Of a stretch of DNA of 64,000 nt, positions 39,422 through 48,559 are shown one piece after another. The translations under genes and the position numbers were made by a program. The DNA lies in contig CAWDCL010000004.1 of the NCBI GenBank assembly GCA_963800865.1, positions 1,054,001 to 1,118,000 of the forward strand, in the 5' to 3' direction. Numbering within the stretch: position 1 is the first letter of the stretch; each line of letters begins with the position of its first letter. The notes under the pieces are model-generated. The model made no database searches. It was not told the DNA's origin and worked only from the letters and a program-made list of their open reading frames with translations. The stretch comes from JALOKP01 sp963800865. GTDB taxonomy: Bacteria > Acidobacteriota > Polarisedimenticolia > J045.

Positions 39422-42400
39422 ATGACCACGATGCGCCGCGTTGTCCCGATCCTGTTGCTGGCGGCCGCCGGACTGGCCCCCGGCGCCTTCGCCCAGTCCC
39501 CCCCCGTCCTCTCCGGTCCGATCTGGCTCCCCGGTGACGCGACCGCCGGCGCCGCCGCCGGGCAGCAGGACGGCCCGGCGATCGAGCGCGGCGGCAACCA
39601 GTTCCTCGCGGTCTGGGTCGACAACCGCACGACCTACAGCGGCGAGCAGACCGGCAACGACATCTACGCGGTCCGGCTCGACGCGGCCGGCAACGCGATC
39701 GACCCCACGCCGATCGTCATCGACCAGACCTACGGCTACCAGCGCCTGCCGCGGGTCTCGTGGAACGGCCAGAACTGGCTCGTGGTCTACGAGAGCCAGG
39801 ACGCGACCGGCGGCTACTACGAGACCGCGATCCACGCGGCCCGCGTCTCGCCGCAGGGCGCCCTGCTCGACGCGCCGTCGATCCTCGTCTACGGCAACGG
39901 CTACGGGGCCGGTGCGATGTGGTCGGTCGCCTCCGACGGCACGAACTGGTGCGTGGTCAGCAACACCGGCGGGGCCAACGGCGTGGTCGGCCGGCGCATC
40001 TCGCCGGCGGGCGCGATCCTCGACGCCACGCCGGTGACGCTGGTCCCCGCGACCTACTTCTTCTACGCCGGGATCAACGTCGTCTCCGCGCGCGGCGAGT
40101 ACCTGGTCACCTACCAGGACAACAGCAGCAACCTGTACGCGCGGCGCTTCTCCGGCGCGACGCTGGCCCCGCTCGCGGCCCAGTTCTCGATCCCCGGCAA
40201 CACCCTGGCGTCCAACGGGGACCAGTACTACCTCGTCTTCTTCAGCGCGAGCGGCGGGATGGTCGGCTCGCGCATGAGCTACACCGGGACGCTGCTCGAC
40301 CCGGGCGGCGTGCCGATCACCGACGGCACGCGGAGTCCGTTCGAGATGGACGTCGCCTGGAGCGGAACCTACTGGTGGGTCTCCTGGGTCGACGGCTTCA
40401 CCGCCGTCTCCGCGGCGCGGATCACGCCGGCCAACGCCTGCCTCGACTTCAACGGCGTGCCGCTGGACCCGGCGCTGAAGGACCAGATCGCCGCGCACGG
40501 CACCGCCGGCCGGTCCGACGGTGGCGTCCAGGTCGTCTTCTACGACCATCGCCTGGGTGCCCTCGCGGACCACGACGCTGCCACGGCCGCGTACTCCCCG
40601 GCCGCGCAGCCCGGCGCTCCGCACACGATCTCGACCGGCGCGCCGGCGCAGCTCAGCGTGGACCTCGTCCGCGGGCCGGGCGAGTTCCTGGCCGTGTACC
40701 TCTCGCGTGCCGGCAACGTCTCGCGCGTCCTCGCGCAGCGGCTCGACCGCGACGGGAACGCCCTCGGCCCCGGTCCGGTCGAGGTCGCCAGCGGCGCCGA
40801 CATCGGCTGGCCGCGCGCGGCCTGGAACGGGTCGCGCTACCTCGTCGTCTGGGCGGACGGCCTGGCGGTGCAGGGACGCCGCCTCGACGCCGGCCTGTCG
40901 CTCCAGGACGCCGCGCCGATCCCGATCATGACCGGCTGGTCGCCCGACGCGGCCGCGCTGGGCGACACCTTCCTGGTCGCGGCGATCAACTCGCCGACCT
41001 ATCCGCAGTACCGCTCGGCGTACGCGAAACGGCTGGACGGCAACACCGGCGCGGTCCGCGACGCCGATCCGATCGCGCTGGCCGGCACCTACGCGTCCCT
41101 CCCGCGGGTCGACGTGCTCGGCAACCGCTGGATCGTCGTGCTCCAGAACAACTACACGCACGACGACCCGCAGGGCCAGGTCCTCGGCGCCTTCGTGGCG
41201 GCCGACGGCAGGACCCCCGGCGCGTTCAACGTGACCTACAACGGCTTCCAGCCCTCGATCGCGGTCGCCGGCTCGGTGGCCCTGGTCGTCTCGCGCCGCA
41301 ATTCCGCCGCCAACGCCAACAACGACGTCCAGGCCGTGCGGATGCTGAGCGACGGGTCGATCCCGGCGGCCCCGTTCACGGTCTCCGACGCGCCCGGCCG
41401 GCAGACCTACCCGTCCGTCGCGTGGGACGGCTCGAACTTCTTCGTGGCCTGGGAGGACCAGCGCAACCAGGCGATCTTCTTCGACCCGCGGACCGACATC
41501 TACGCGGCGCGCATCGACATGGCCGGGCAGGTCCTCGACCCGGGCTCCTTTCCGGTCGCCGGCGCCGCAGCGCCCGAGATGCTGCCCGCGGTGGTCAGCG
41601 GCGGCGGCGACACGCTGATCGGCATCCCGAGCTTCCGCGCCGAGGCGCCGCTCGCGGCCTACCGGATCGGCGTCTACCACGCGCTCGGGACGTTCACCGA
41701 CCCGCCGCAGGCCGCCTTCGCCGGCAGCCCGACGAGCGGCTGCATCCCGCTCGTCACCCAGTTCTCGGACCGCACGGCCGGCAGCGTGAACGGGTGGGAC
41801 TGGAGCTTCGGCGACGGCGGCTCGTCCACCGCGCAGAACCCGGCCCACACCTACTCGATCGCCGGGATCTACTCGGTGGCGATGACCGCGACCGGGCCCA
41901 GCGGCTTCGACACGGCGTCGCGGATCGACTACGTCGTCGCCGCGGTGCCGGCGCGGGCCGACTTCACGGCCAGCCCGACGACCGTCTGTGCGCCGCTGGA
42001 GGAGGTCGTCTTCACCGACGTCTCGGACGGCTTCCCCACCGCCTGGAGCTGGGACTTCGGCGACGGCACCTACTCCACCGAGCAGCACCCGCGCCATGCC
42101 TACCAGTGGCCCGGCACCTACACGGTGACCGAGACCGTCTGGGGCAGTTGCGGCTCGAACACCACGACACGCGTCAACCTGGTGCAGGTCACCCCGCCAT
42201 GCGGCTACAAGGCGCTCGCGCTGTCGGACATCGGCGTGAACAGCTCCCTGGCCGGCGACTACACCCGCACGCACGTCGAGGACAACCTCTGGGAGGTGAT
42301 GTACGAGGTCGGGGTGGGGACCGGCTCGGGCGCCCACATGGAGCTGGACCACCGCTGGAACTTCCAGGTGGCGGCGGGCGTCTCCGTGACCTTCCACGTC

Positions 42401-43003
42401 CGCACCTTCCGCAACTCCCCCTGGTACACCAACGACTTCCGCTTCCAGTACTCGACCGACAACGTCACTTTCCAGCCGCTGATCAACTCGGTGCCGATCG
42501 GCACCAGGTCCTTCACCGTGCCGATGCCGGCCAACCTGAGCGGCCCGGTCTGGATCCGCGTCGTGGACACCACGCACGGGCCCGGCGGGACCGCGGGCGA
42601 CTCGGTCTACGTCGACAGCATGGACATCACGTCGGAGATCGTCCTGCCGCCGCGCCCCTGCGGAGCCGTCAGCGGCCTGGCCTTCGCGAACCCGACGCGC
42701 ATCGACTGGACGGCCGCGACCTCAGCGACCAGCTACGACGTCCTGCGCGGCAGCCTCGACGCGCTGCGGCAGAACGGCGGCGTCGGCGACGCGCTGTGCC
42801 GCAAGGACGACCAGCCGGCGACGAACTGGTCCGACCTGGAGAAGCCCGCGCCGGGGACCGGGTTCTACTACGTCATCCGCGGCGAGGCGAGCGGATCGGC
42901 CTCGGGCACCTACGACAGCGCGGGAGCGCCCCCGGCCGGAGCAGAGGGGCGCGACCCGCAGGTCGGGACCGCGGGAGGGAGCGGGTGCGCGGCGCGGAAG
43001 TAG
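39422..43003 (+). CDS. Large secreted propeller-like protein with two PKD domains
   Basis: The 1193-residue protein has a signal peptide (VVPILLLAAAGLAPGAFA). The first ~750 residues are built from repeated units of the type VAWNGxNWLVVYxxxxDxxG, with blades such as YLVTYQDNSSNLYARRF and YLVVWADGLAVQGRRLD. Two PKD domains follow, each with the WxWxFGDG core (WDWSFGDGGSST and WSWDFGDGTYST). A jelly-roll-like region comes next. The C-terminal ~95 residues contain YDVLRGSLDALR and GTGFYYVIRGEASGS, a module shared with the next gene and with the subtilase at 50291. It is probably an extracellular adhesion or polymer-binding protein. ATG 39422 after GAGGGTG. Confidence 0.82.
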   Translation: MTTMRRVVPILLLAAAGLAPGAFAQSPPVLSGPIWLPGDATAGAAAGQQDGPAIERGGNQFLAVWVDNRTTYSGEQTGNDIYAVRLDAAGNAIDPTPIVIDQTYGYQRLPRVSWNGQNWLVVYESQDATGGYYETAIHAARVSPQGALLDAPSILVYGNGYGAGAMWSVASDGTNWCVVSNTGGANGVVGRRISPAGAILDATPVTLVPATYFFYAGINVVSARGEYLVTYQDNSSNLYARRFSGATLAPLAAQFSIPGNTLASNGDQYYLVFFSASGGMVGSRMSYTGTLLDPGGVPITDGTRSPFEMDVAWSGTYWWVSWVDGFTAVSAARITPANACLDFNGVPLDPALKDQIAAHGTAGRSDGGVQVVFYDHRLGALADHDAATAAYSPAAQPGAPHTISTGAPAQLSVDLVRGPGEFLAVYLSRAGNVSRVLAQRLDRDGNALGPGPVEVASGADIGWPRAAWNGSRYLVVWADGLAVQGRRLDAGLSLQDAAPIPIMTGWSPDAAALGDTFLVAAINSPTYPQYRSAYAKRLDGNTGAVRDADPIALAGTYASLPRVDVLGNRWIVVLQNNYTHDDPQGQVLGAFVAADGRTPGAFNVTYNGFQPSIAVAGSVALVVSRRNSAANANNDVQAVRMLSDGSIPAAPFTVSDAPGRQTYPSVAWDGSNFFVAWEDQRNQAIFFDPRTDIYAARIDMAGQVLDPGSFPVAGAAAPEMLPAVVSGGGDTLIGIPSFRAEAPLAAYRIGVYHALGTFTDPPQAAFAGSPTSGCIPLVTQFSDRTAGSVNGWDWSFGDGGSSTAQNPAHTYSIAGIYSVAMTATGPSGFDTASRIDYVVAAVPARADFTASPTTVCAPLEEVVFTDVSDGFPTAWSWDFGDGTYSTEQHPRHAYQWPGTYTVTETVWGSCGSNTTTRVNLVQVTPPCGYKALALSDIGVNSSLAGDYTRTHVEDNLWEVMYEVGVGTGSGAHMELDHRWNFQVAAGVSVTFHVRTFRNSPWYTNDFRFQYSTDNVTFQPLINSVPIGTRSFTVPMPANLSGPVWIRVVDTTHGPGGTAGDSVYVDSMDITSEIVLPPRPCGAVSGLAFANPTRIDWTAATSATSYDVLRGSLDALRQNGGVGDALCRKDDQPATNWSDLEKPAPGTGFYYVIRGEASGSASGTYDSAGAPPAGAEGRDPQVGTAGGSGCAARK

Positions 43004-43143
43004 TGAATCGGCGAGGCACCTGGTCGGGGAAGGGCTTGCCGCGTGCCAGCTTCCCGTTCTCCGGCGTGATCTCGTCACTCGTCATTCGGGCCGAGAAGCC
43101 CGGCCCGGCGTACCATCCATGCGATTCCTCGAGGAGAAACTCC

Positions 43144-45760
43144 ATGCGCCACCCGGTCGTGATTCTCTCCAGCCTGCTTGCGTCCCTCGCCCTCGGCGCG
43201 CTCGCCGCGCCCCCGGCCCTCGGTCCGCTCCAGTTCCTCCCCGGGGACGACGCGCTGGCCGGCGCGTCCGGCGACCAGTCGGCGCCCGACATCGCGCGCG
43301 GCGGAGACGGGTCCCTCGCGGTCTGGGCCGACGCCCGGGCCGAGGAGGGGAAGTACGACGTCTACGGCATCCGGCTCGACGCCGCCGGCGCGCCGATCGG
43401 CGCGTCGTTCGCGATCAACGCCGCCGACGGCTCGCAGACCAGGCCGCTGGTCGCCTGGAACGGTCAGAACTGGCTGGTGGCGTTCATGAGCAACGGCACG
43501 CTCTCGGCGGTGCGCGTCGCGCCGGACGGGACGATCCTGGATGCGCCGCCGATCGCCATCGCGAGCCCGGGCTCGGACGCCGCGTACCTCCTGGCCAGCG
43601 ATGGCGCCGCGTGGTCGGTGCTGTGGGCCGGCCGGACCGCGGGCAGCGCGGACCTGCGCGGCGCGCGGATCGGCGCGAGCGGGACGGTGCTCGATCCAGG
43701 CGGCGTCCAGATCCTCCCCGAGACCTACTTCGTGAGGCCGCTCGACTCGATCGCGTTCTGCAAGGACCGTTATCTCGTGGTCTGGGGAGCCGACGCGGGA
43801 ATCGTCGGGCTGCGCCTCTCCCCGACGCTGCAGAAGATCGACCCGTCGCCGCTCACCATCGCCGGCGGCGCGTACTTCGAGTCGGCGCCCGAGATCGCCG
43901 GCAACGGCACCGAGTTCTACCTGGTCTGGACCGAGTCCGACAACAGCTACTGGGTCAACCAGCTCAAGGGAAGCCGCGTCAGCCTCGCCGGCGTCGCGGC
44001 GACGCCGGCCGGAGTCCCGCTCAACGAGAACAACTCCGGGGGGAACGGCGCCGACGTGGCGTGGGACGGCACGCGGTGGGTGGCCGCCTGGACCGGGGCC
44101 GGCGCCTTCGCGAACCGGATCTCGGCGGCCGGCAGCGTGCTCGACGGGACGGGGTTCCAGCTCGCCTCCAGCACCGTGATCTACGACGCCCGCGACGTCG
44201 CGGTCGCCGGGGCGCCCGGCGGCGGGGCGAAGGCGGTCTGGACCGACTACCGGAATCACCTCGAAAACGACATCTGGGGCGCGACGGCCGGCGCGGGCGG
44301 AACGGCCGGTCCGGACGCCATCGTCGGCCTCAGCGCGCCCTCGCAGCAGAGCCCGCGCGTCGTGTGGAACGGCAACGGCTACACCGTCGCCTACCTCAGC
44401 CTGACGTCCGGCGGTGGGCGCGTGCTCGTGCAGCGGCTCGATGCGGGCGGCGCGGCGATCGATCAGCAGCCGGTCGAGGTCGCGGCCGGGCCCGACGTCG
44501 TGGAGCCGTGGATCGCCTGGAGCGGGACGCGCTACCTCGTCACCTGGAAGACCCGGTCGAACGTCCGCGTCCACGCGCGCCGGCTCGCGCCGGACCTCTC
44601 GTTCCAGGACGCCGCGCCGATCGAGGTGATGGTCGGGGACGGCCCCTCGGTCGCCGCGCTGGGGGACGTCTTCCTCGTCGCGGTGCAGAACTCCCCGTCG
44701 TACTGGCAGTGGCGCGACACCTACGCGCAGCGGGTCGACGGCGCGACCGGCGCGAAGCTGGGCGGACTCATCGGCCTCACCGGCGGGTTCGCCTGGGCCG
44801 GGACCGTCGGCACGGTCGGGAACCGGTGGCTCCTCGCGTGGGAGGCGCACTACTCGCACAACGAGTCGCCCTACACGCTGGCCGCCGCCTGGATCAACGC
44901 CGACGGGACGGCCGGCCCGAACTTCGGCCTGGTCACCGGGTCCGGCTTCGGCACCGCCGGCGTCGAGATCGCGAGCCACCCGCAGCTCGGCGCGCTCGTC
45001 TACTCGACCACCCGGGCCCCGTCCGCCTCGAACGGCGAGATCTACCTGATCCGGGTGCAGGCCGACGGCACGCTCCCCGACGGCTACACCGGCCTGCTCG
45101 TGACCGGCAACGCGCCGGGCAACCAGTACGCCCCGGGCGCCGCGTGGAACGGTGTCGAGTTCGTCACCGCGTTCCAGGACGACCGCGACAGTACGCCCTA
45201 CGTCTCCTACCCGAAGAGCGACATCTACGCCTCGCGCGTCACCGCGGCGGGTGTCGTGCTCGACGGCGCAGGCGGCTTTCCCGTCGAGACCGCGCCGGTT
45301 CCCGAGTGGCAGCCGGCCGTCGCCGGCTCGGGCGGCGACACGCTGGTCGCGGCATCCCACCTGCGCGGCGAGCGAATTCGGCTCGCTGCGGGTCGGCGTC
45401 CGCCGGCTGATCCCGGCCGACGCCCCGCTCCCGGCGGTCGACGGGCTGCGGTTCCAGGGCGGGATGAGCATGGTCTGGAACGGCGCCAAGGCGGGCACCG
45501 TCTACGACATGCTGCGCGGCGATCTCCGGGCGCTCGCAACCGGCGGCTCGATCGCGGACGCGGCCTGCCTCGCCGACGACCTCCCATCGACGGGCCACGA
45601 CGACGCGTCGCGGCCCGCGGCGGGGAGCGGCTTCTACTACCTCGTGCGGGCCGACCGCAGCGGCTCGGTCCCGGGCACCTACGACGACCCGGTCACGAAG
45701 GGTCTGGCCCACGGCCGCGACGACGACGTCGGCGTCTCTGGCTGCCCGCGCATCCCCTGA
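43144..45760 (+). CDS. Secreted propeller-like paralogue (one apparent frameshift)
   Basis: This is a shorter paralogue of the preceding protein: the same signal-peptide style (ILSSLLASLALGALA), the same opening (LQFLPGDDALAGASGDQSAP, parallel to IWLPGDATAGAAAGQQDGPA) and similar repeats. The PKD domains are missing. Near 45366-45373 one surplus base breaks the frame. The next frame resumes with GSLRVGVRRLIPADAPLP, which aligns with the paralogue, and ends in the shared module (YDMLRGDLRALATGG, GSGFYYLVRADRSGS). The corrected length is ~871 residues. GAGGAG precedes ATG 43144, and a TACCAT -10 may lie at 43111-43116. Likely tandem duplication. Confidence 0.78.
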
Positions 45761-46020
45761 CCGCGAGTCCGATGCCGCCCGGGCCGGACGAGAGCCGACC
45801 CGGGCGCCGTCTCAGCCCGCGCTCCCGTCATGCGTGGAGCGCCGGGATGCCAGCGCGTGCGTACGGCGCGTCGTGAGCCGAGTCCGGTGACTTACCCGTG
45901 AGGCGACATCTCGCGAGCCCCTGAGTTTTCCCGGAGTTTCCGCGGCGCCGCGTATCACGCGGCCTCCCGCCCCCTCCTCCGATCGAACGGGGCACGCCGC
46001 CTCGTTTCCGGAGAGCGCGG

Positions 46021-46677
46021 ATGAACGCAGGCCTGGCGATTCTCTTCCGAAGGCACGGCAGCGCGGCACGCTTCGCTCCGGGCGCGGCGCTCTTCACCGA
46101 AGGGGATCCGTGCCGTCACGTCATCCTGTTCGAGGAAGGCTCGGTCCGGCTCTTCCGCCCGCGGCCCGGCGACCGCGAAGGGACGCTCTACCGGGTACGC
46201 GCGGGAGAGCTCTGCCTCGCATCCTGTCTCGGTGCGCTGCGCGAGGAGCCGCTCTTCGCCAGCGCCGAGGTCGATGGACCGGCCGCGGGCTGGGCGGTCC
46301 CGGCCCCGACCTTCCGCAGGCTGTTCGATCAGGACGAGTACCTCCGCCGGATGTTCCTGGACACGCTCTCGGGGCGGCTGCGTGCCCTGTTCGAGCTGTT
46401 CGCGGACATCCAGGACCTGTCGGTCGACGACCGGCTGGCGTCCTACCTGCTCGACCGCGCGCGGGTCGGGCCGCGGATGGCCGGCGAGGGTCGGCTCATG
46501 ACCACGCACGAGAAGATCGCCGCCGATCTCTGGACGGCGCGCGAGGTCGTGTCGCGCGCGCTGAAAGGGCTGGAGCAGCGGGGCTGCGTTCGCCTGGAGC
46601 GGGGCTCGGTCGTGGTCCTGAACCCCGAGCGGCTGGCCGCTCAGGCGGCGGAACGGCCGCCGCGCGCGAGTCCCTGA
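46021..46677 (+). CDS. Crp/Fnr-family transcription regulator
   Basis: The 218-residue protein has an N-terminal cyclic-nucleotide-binding-like barrel (FAPGAALFTEGDPCRHVILF then RVRAGELCLASCLGAL). A dimer helix (RRMFLDTLSGRLRALFELFA) and a winged helix (MTTHEKIAADLWTAREVVSRALKGLEQ) follow. Cysteines in GELCLASC sit where the cAMP-contact segment lies in Crp and could instead sense redox or NO, but this is speculative. It converges on the Dpp-type permease gene and overlaps it by 37 bases, so each transcript can interfere with the other. ATG 46021 after GGAGAGCGCGG. Confidence 0.9.
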   Translation: MNAGLAILFRRHGSAARFAPGAALFTEGDPCRHVILFEEGSVRLFRPRPGDREGTLYRVRAGELCLASCLGALREEPLFASAEVDGPAAGWAVPAPTFRRLFDQDEYLRRMFLDTLSGRLRALFELFADIQDLSVDDRLASYLLDRARVGPRMAGEGRLMTTHEKIAADLWTAREVVSRALKGLEQRGCVRLERGSVVVLNPERLAAQAAERPPRASP

Positions 46678-47585
46678 GACAGCCGGCTCAGCACGATCGC
46701 CGAGAGCGCCAGGAGCAGGCCCGGGAAGACGGCGACCCACCAGCCGGACGGGAAGAGCGCCCGCCCTTCCGCGATGATCCGCCCCCACGACAGCGCCCCG
46801 CTGCGTCCCGTCGCTCCCAGGAACGAGAGTGTGGCCTCGAGCAGCACCGCCTCCGTCGCGGCCAGCGGCAGCATCACGGCCAGCACCGGCAGCACGCCGG
46901 GCAGGAGGTGCCGTCCCGCGATCCAGGTGCGGGATCCCCCGGCCGCCGATGCCGCGGCAACGAACGGCCGGGCCAGCAGCGCCCCGGCGCTGGCTTCCAC
47001 CGCGCGCGCGGTCTCCATCCAGCCGCCCAGCGCCAGGGCCAGGGCGAGCCCGAGCGGGGCGCGCGCGAGCGCGCCGGCGAGCGCCAGCAGGAGCAGCAGG
47101 CGCGGCAGCCCGAGCGCGCCATCGAGCAGACCGCCGAGCGCGAGCGACGTCCCGCGCCCGCCCGCCGCGCGGCCGAGGCCGACCAGGGTCCCGACCAGGA
47201 CCGCCAGGACGGCCGCGAGCAGCGCGATCGCCAGCGAGCGGCGCGCCCCGTGGAGGGTCCGGGCCAGGAGGTCCCGCCCCTGCTGGTCGGTGCCGAGCAG
47301 CAGCCGGTGGCGCACGGTCGCGCCGTTCGCGCGCTCGGGGTAGGTGCGCCACACCCCGCCGGCGTCGACCCGCACTCCCTCCGTTGCGACCTCGAGCCGC
47401 GGTGCGCGCGCGAAGCCGCCCCCGGCGAGGGGGATCTCCGAGACGACCGAGAGCGGCGGCAGGAGCTGGGCGGCTGCCGGCGCGATCGCCGGCGGGTCGG
47501 GCGAGCCGGCGAGCCAGGGGCCGGCCAGCGCGAGCGCGACCAGCGCCGCCGCGCCGGCCCCGCCCGGCGGCAGGCGGAGGCTCAC
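46641..47585 (-). CDS. Peptide-type ABC transporter permease (DppC-like)
   Basis: The 314-residue inner-membrane protein has the DppC-type signature: LLLGTDQQGRDLLARTLHGA after the first periplasmic loop, and the EAA loop near ATEAVLLEATLSFLGATG. About six hydrophobic helices are visible. GTG 47585 overlaps the upstream permease stop as GTGA. It pairs with the DppB-like permease and the binding lipoprotein. No ATPase gene lies in the operon, so ATPases must be supplied from elsewhere. It is the last gene of the CHAT/subtilase operon. Confidence 0.85.
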   Translation of the reverse strand: MSLRLPPGGAGAAALVALALAGPWLAGSPDPPAIAPAAAQLLPPLSVVSEIPLAGGGFARAPRLEVATEGVRVDAGGVWRTYPERANGATVRHRLLLGTDQQGRDLLARTLHGARRSLAIALLAAVLAVLVGTLVGLGRAAGGRGTSLALGGLLDGALGLPRLLLLLALAGALARAPLGLALALALGGWMETARAVEASAGALLARPFVAAASAAGGSRTWIAGRHLLPGVLPVLAVMLPLAATEAVLLEATLSFLGATGRSGALSWGRIIAEGRALFPSGWWVAVFPGLLLALSAIVLSRLSQGLARGGRSAA

Positions 47586-48559
47586 GCGCCCTCCCGGCGG
47601 CGCGGATCGAGCCGGAGCAGCGTGGCGTCGAGCAGCACTCCGCCGAAGACGACGGTCGTCGCGGCGAGCATCGTCGCCGCCAGGGCCAGCGGGTAGTCGC
47701 CGCCCATCACCGCCTCCGCGGCGACCCGTCCGACTCCCGGCCAGGCGAAGACCGACTCGACCACCACCGCTCCCGAGACGAGCAGCGGCAGGTCGAGCGC
47801 CGCCAGCGCCGCCACCGGCGCGAGCGCCGGCCGCACGCGGTGCCGCCAGAGGATCAGCGGCGCCGGGACGCCCGCGGCCCGCGCCAGGGCGAGTCGCGGC
47901 GCTGCCTCCGGATCGTCCATCGCGGCGCTCTGCACCCGCGCGACGACCGCCGCGGCAGGGAGGGCGAGCGCCAGCGCCGGCAGCACGAGGTGCATCAGGT
48001 CGAAGCGCGCGGCGGCGCCGGGGCCGGCGGCGTGCGACGCCGGCAGCCAGCCGGCCCAGGTGTGAAAGACCAGCACCAGCATGACGCCGAGCCAGAAGCG
48101 GGGCACCGTCGCGGCCGCCAGCAGCAGCTCGTCGGCGAGCCGGCGCCGGCGCGGCGGGAGCAGCGCACACCCGGTCGCGGCGAGCGGGCCGAGCGCGTAG
48201 GCCACGAGCAGCGCCGCGACACCGAGCAGGAACGAGCCGGGCAGCGCGTCGGCCAGCACGTCCCGGACCGGGCGGCGGTGCAGGATCGAGACCCCGAGTT
48301 CGCCCCGCGCGTAGGCGCCGAGCGTCGCCAGGAACTGCGCGCCGAGCGGCCGGTCGAGGCCCAGCGCGGCCCGGGTGCGCGCCGCCTGCTCGGCCGGCAC
48401 GGCCGGATCGTCGAGCCGTTCCGCCGGATCGGCGCCCCAGGCGTGGAGCAGCAGGAAGGTCAGCGCGAACACGACGACGAGCGTCACCGCCGCGCGGAGC
48501 AGCCGCCGCGCGACGGCGTGACCGCTCAGCGGGACGGCTCCGCGGCCGGCGCGAGCCAC
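47582..48559 (-). CDS. Peptide-type ABC transporter permease (DppB-like)
   Basis: The 325-residue protein shows the DppB layout: an N-terminal helix (RLLRAAVTLVVVFALTFLLL), a periplasmic region with ALGLDRPLGAQFLATLGAYA and ELGVSI, and an EAA-like loop (ARAAGVPAPLILWRHRVRPA). SGAVVVESVFAWPGVGRVAA follows, typical of the family. GTG 48559 overlaps the end of the binding-protein gene by 34 bases. With the next gene it forms the membrane channel. Confidence 0.88.
   Translation of the reverse strand: MARAGRGAVPLSGHAVARRLLRAAVTLVVVFALTFLLLHAWGADPAERLDDPAVPAEQAARTRAALGLDRPLGAQFLATLGAYARGELGVSILHRRPVRDVLADALPGSFLLGVAALLVAYALGPLAATGCALLPPRRRRLADELLLAAATVPRFWLGVMLVLVFHTWAGWLPASHAAGPGAAARFDLMHLVLPALALALPAAAVVARVQSAAMDDPEAAPRLALARAAGVPAPLILWRHRVRPALAPVAALAALDLPLLVSGAVVVESVFAWPGVGRVAAEAVMGGDYPLALAATMLAATTVVFGGVLLDATLLRLDPRRREGA

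Noticed and set aside
39215..42577. Open frame of ~1120 residues on the minus strand
   Set aside because: It is antisense to the secreted PKD protein, with low-complexity Arg/Val/Gly composition and no signal peptide or motif.
43075..45498. Long minus-strand open frame opposite the second secreted protein
   Set aside because: Same reason: compositional shadow of a real gene that has a signal peptide and aligns to its paralogue.
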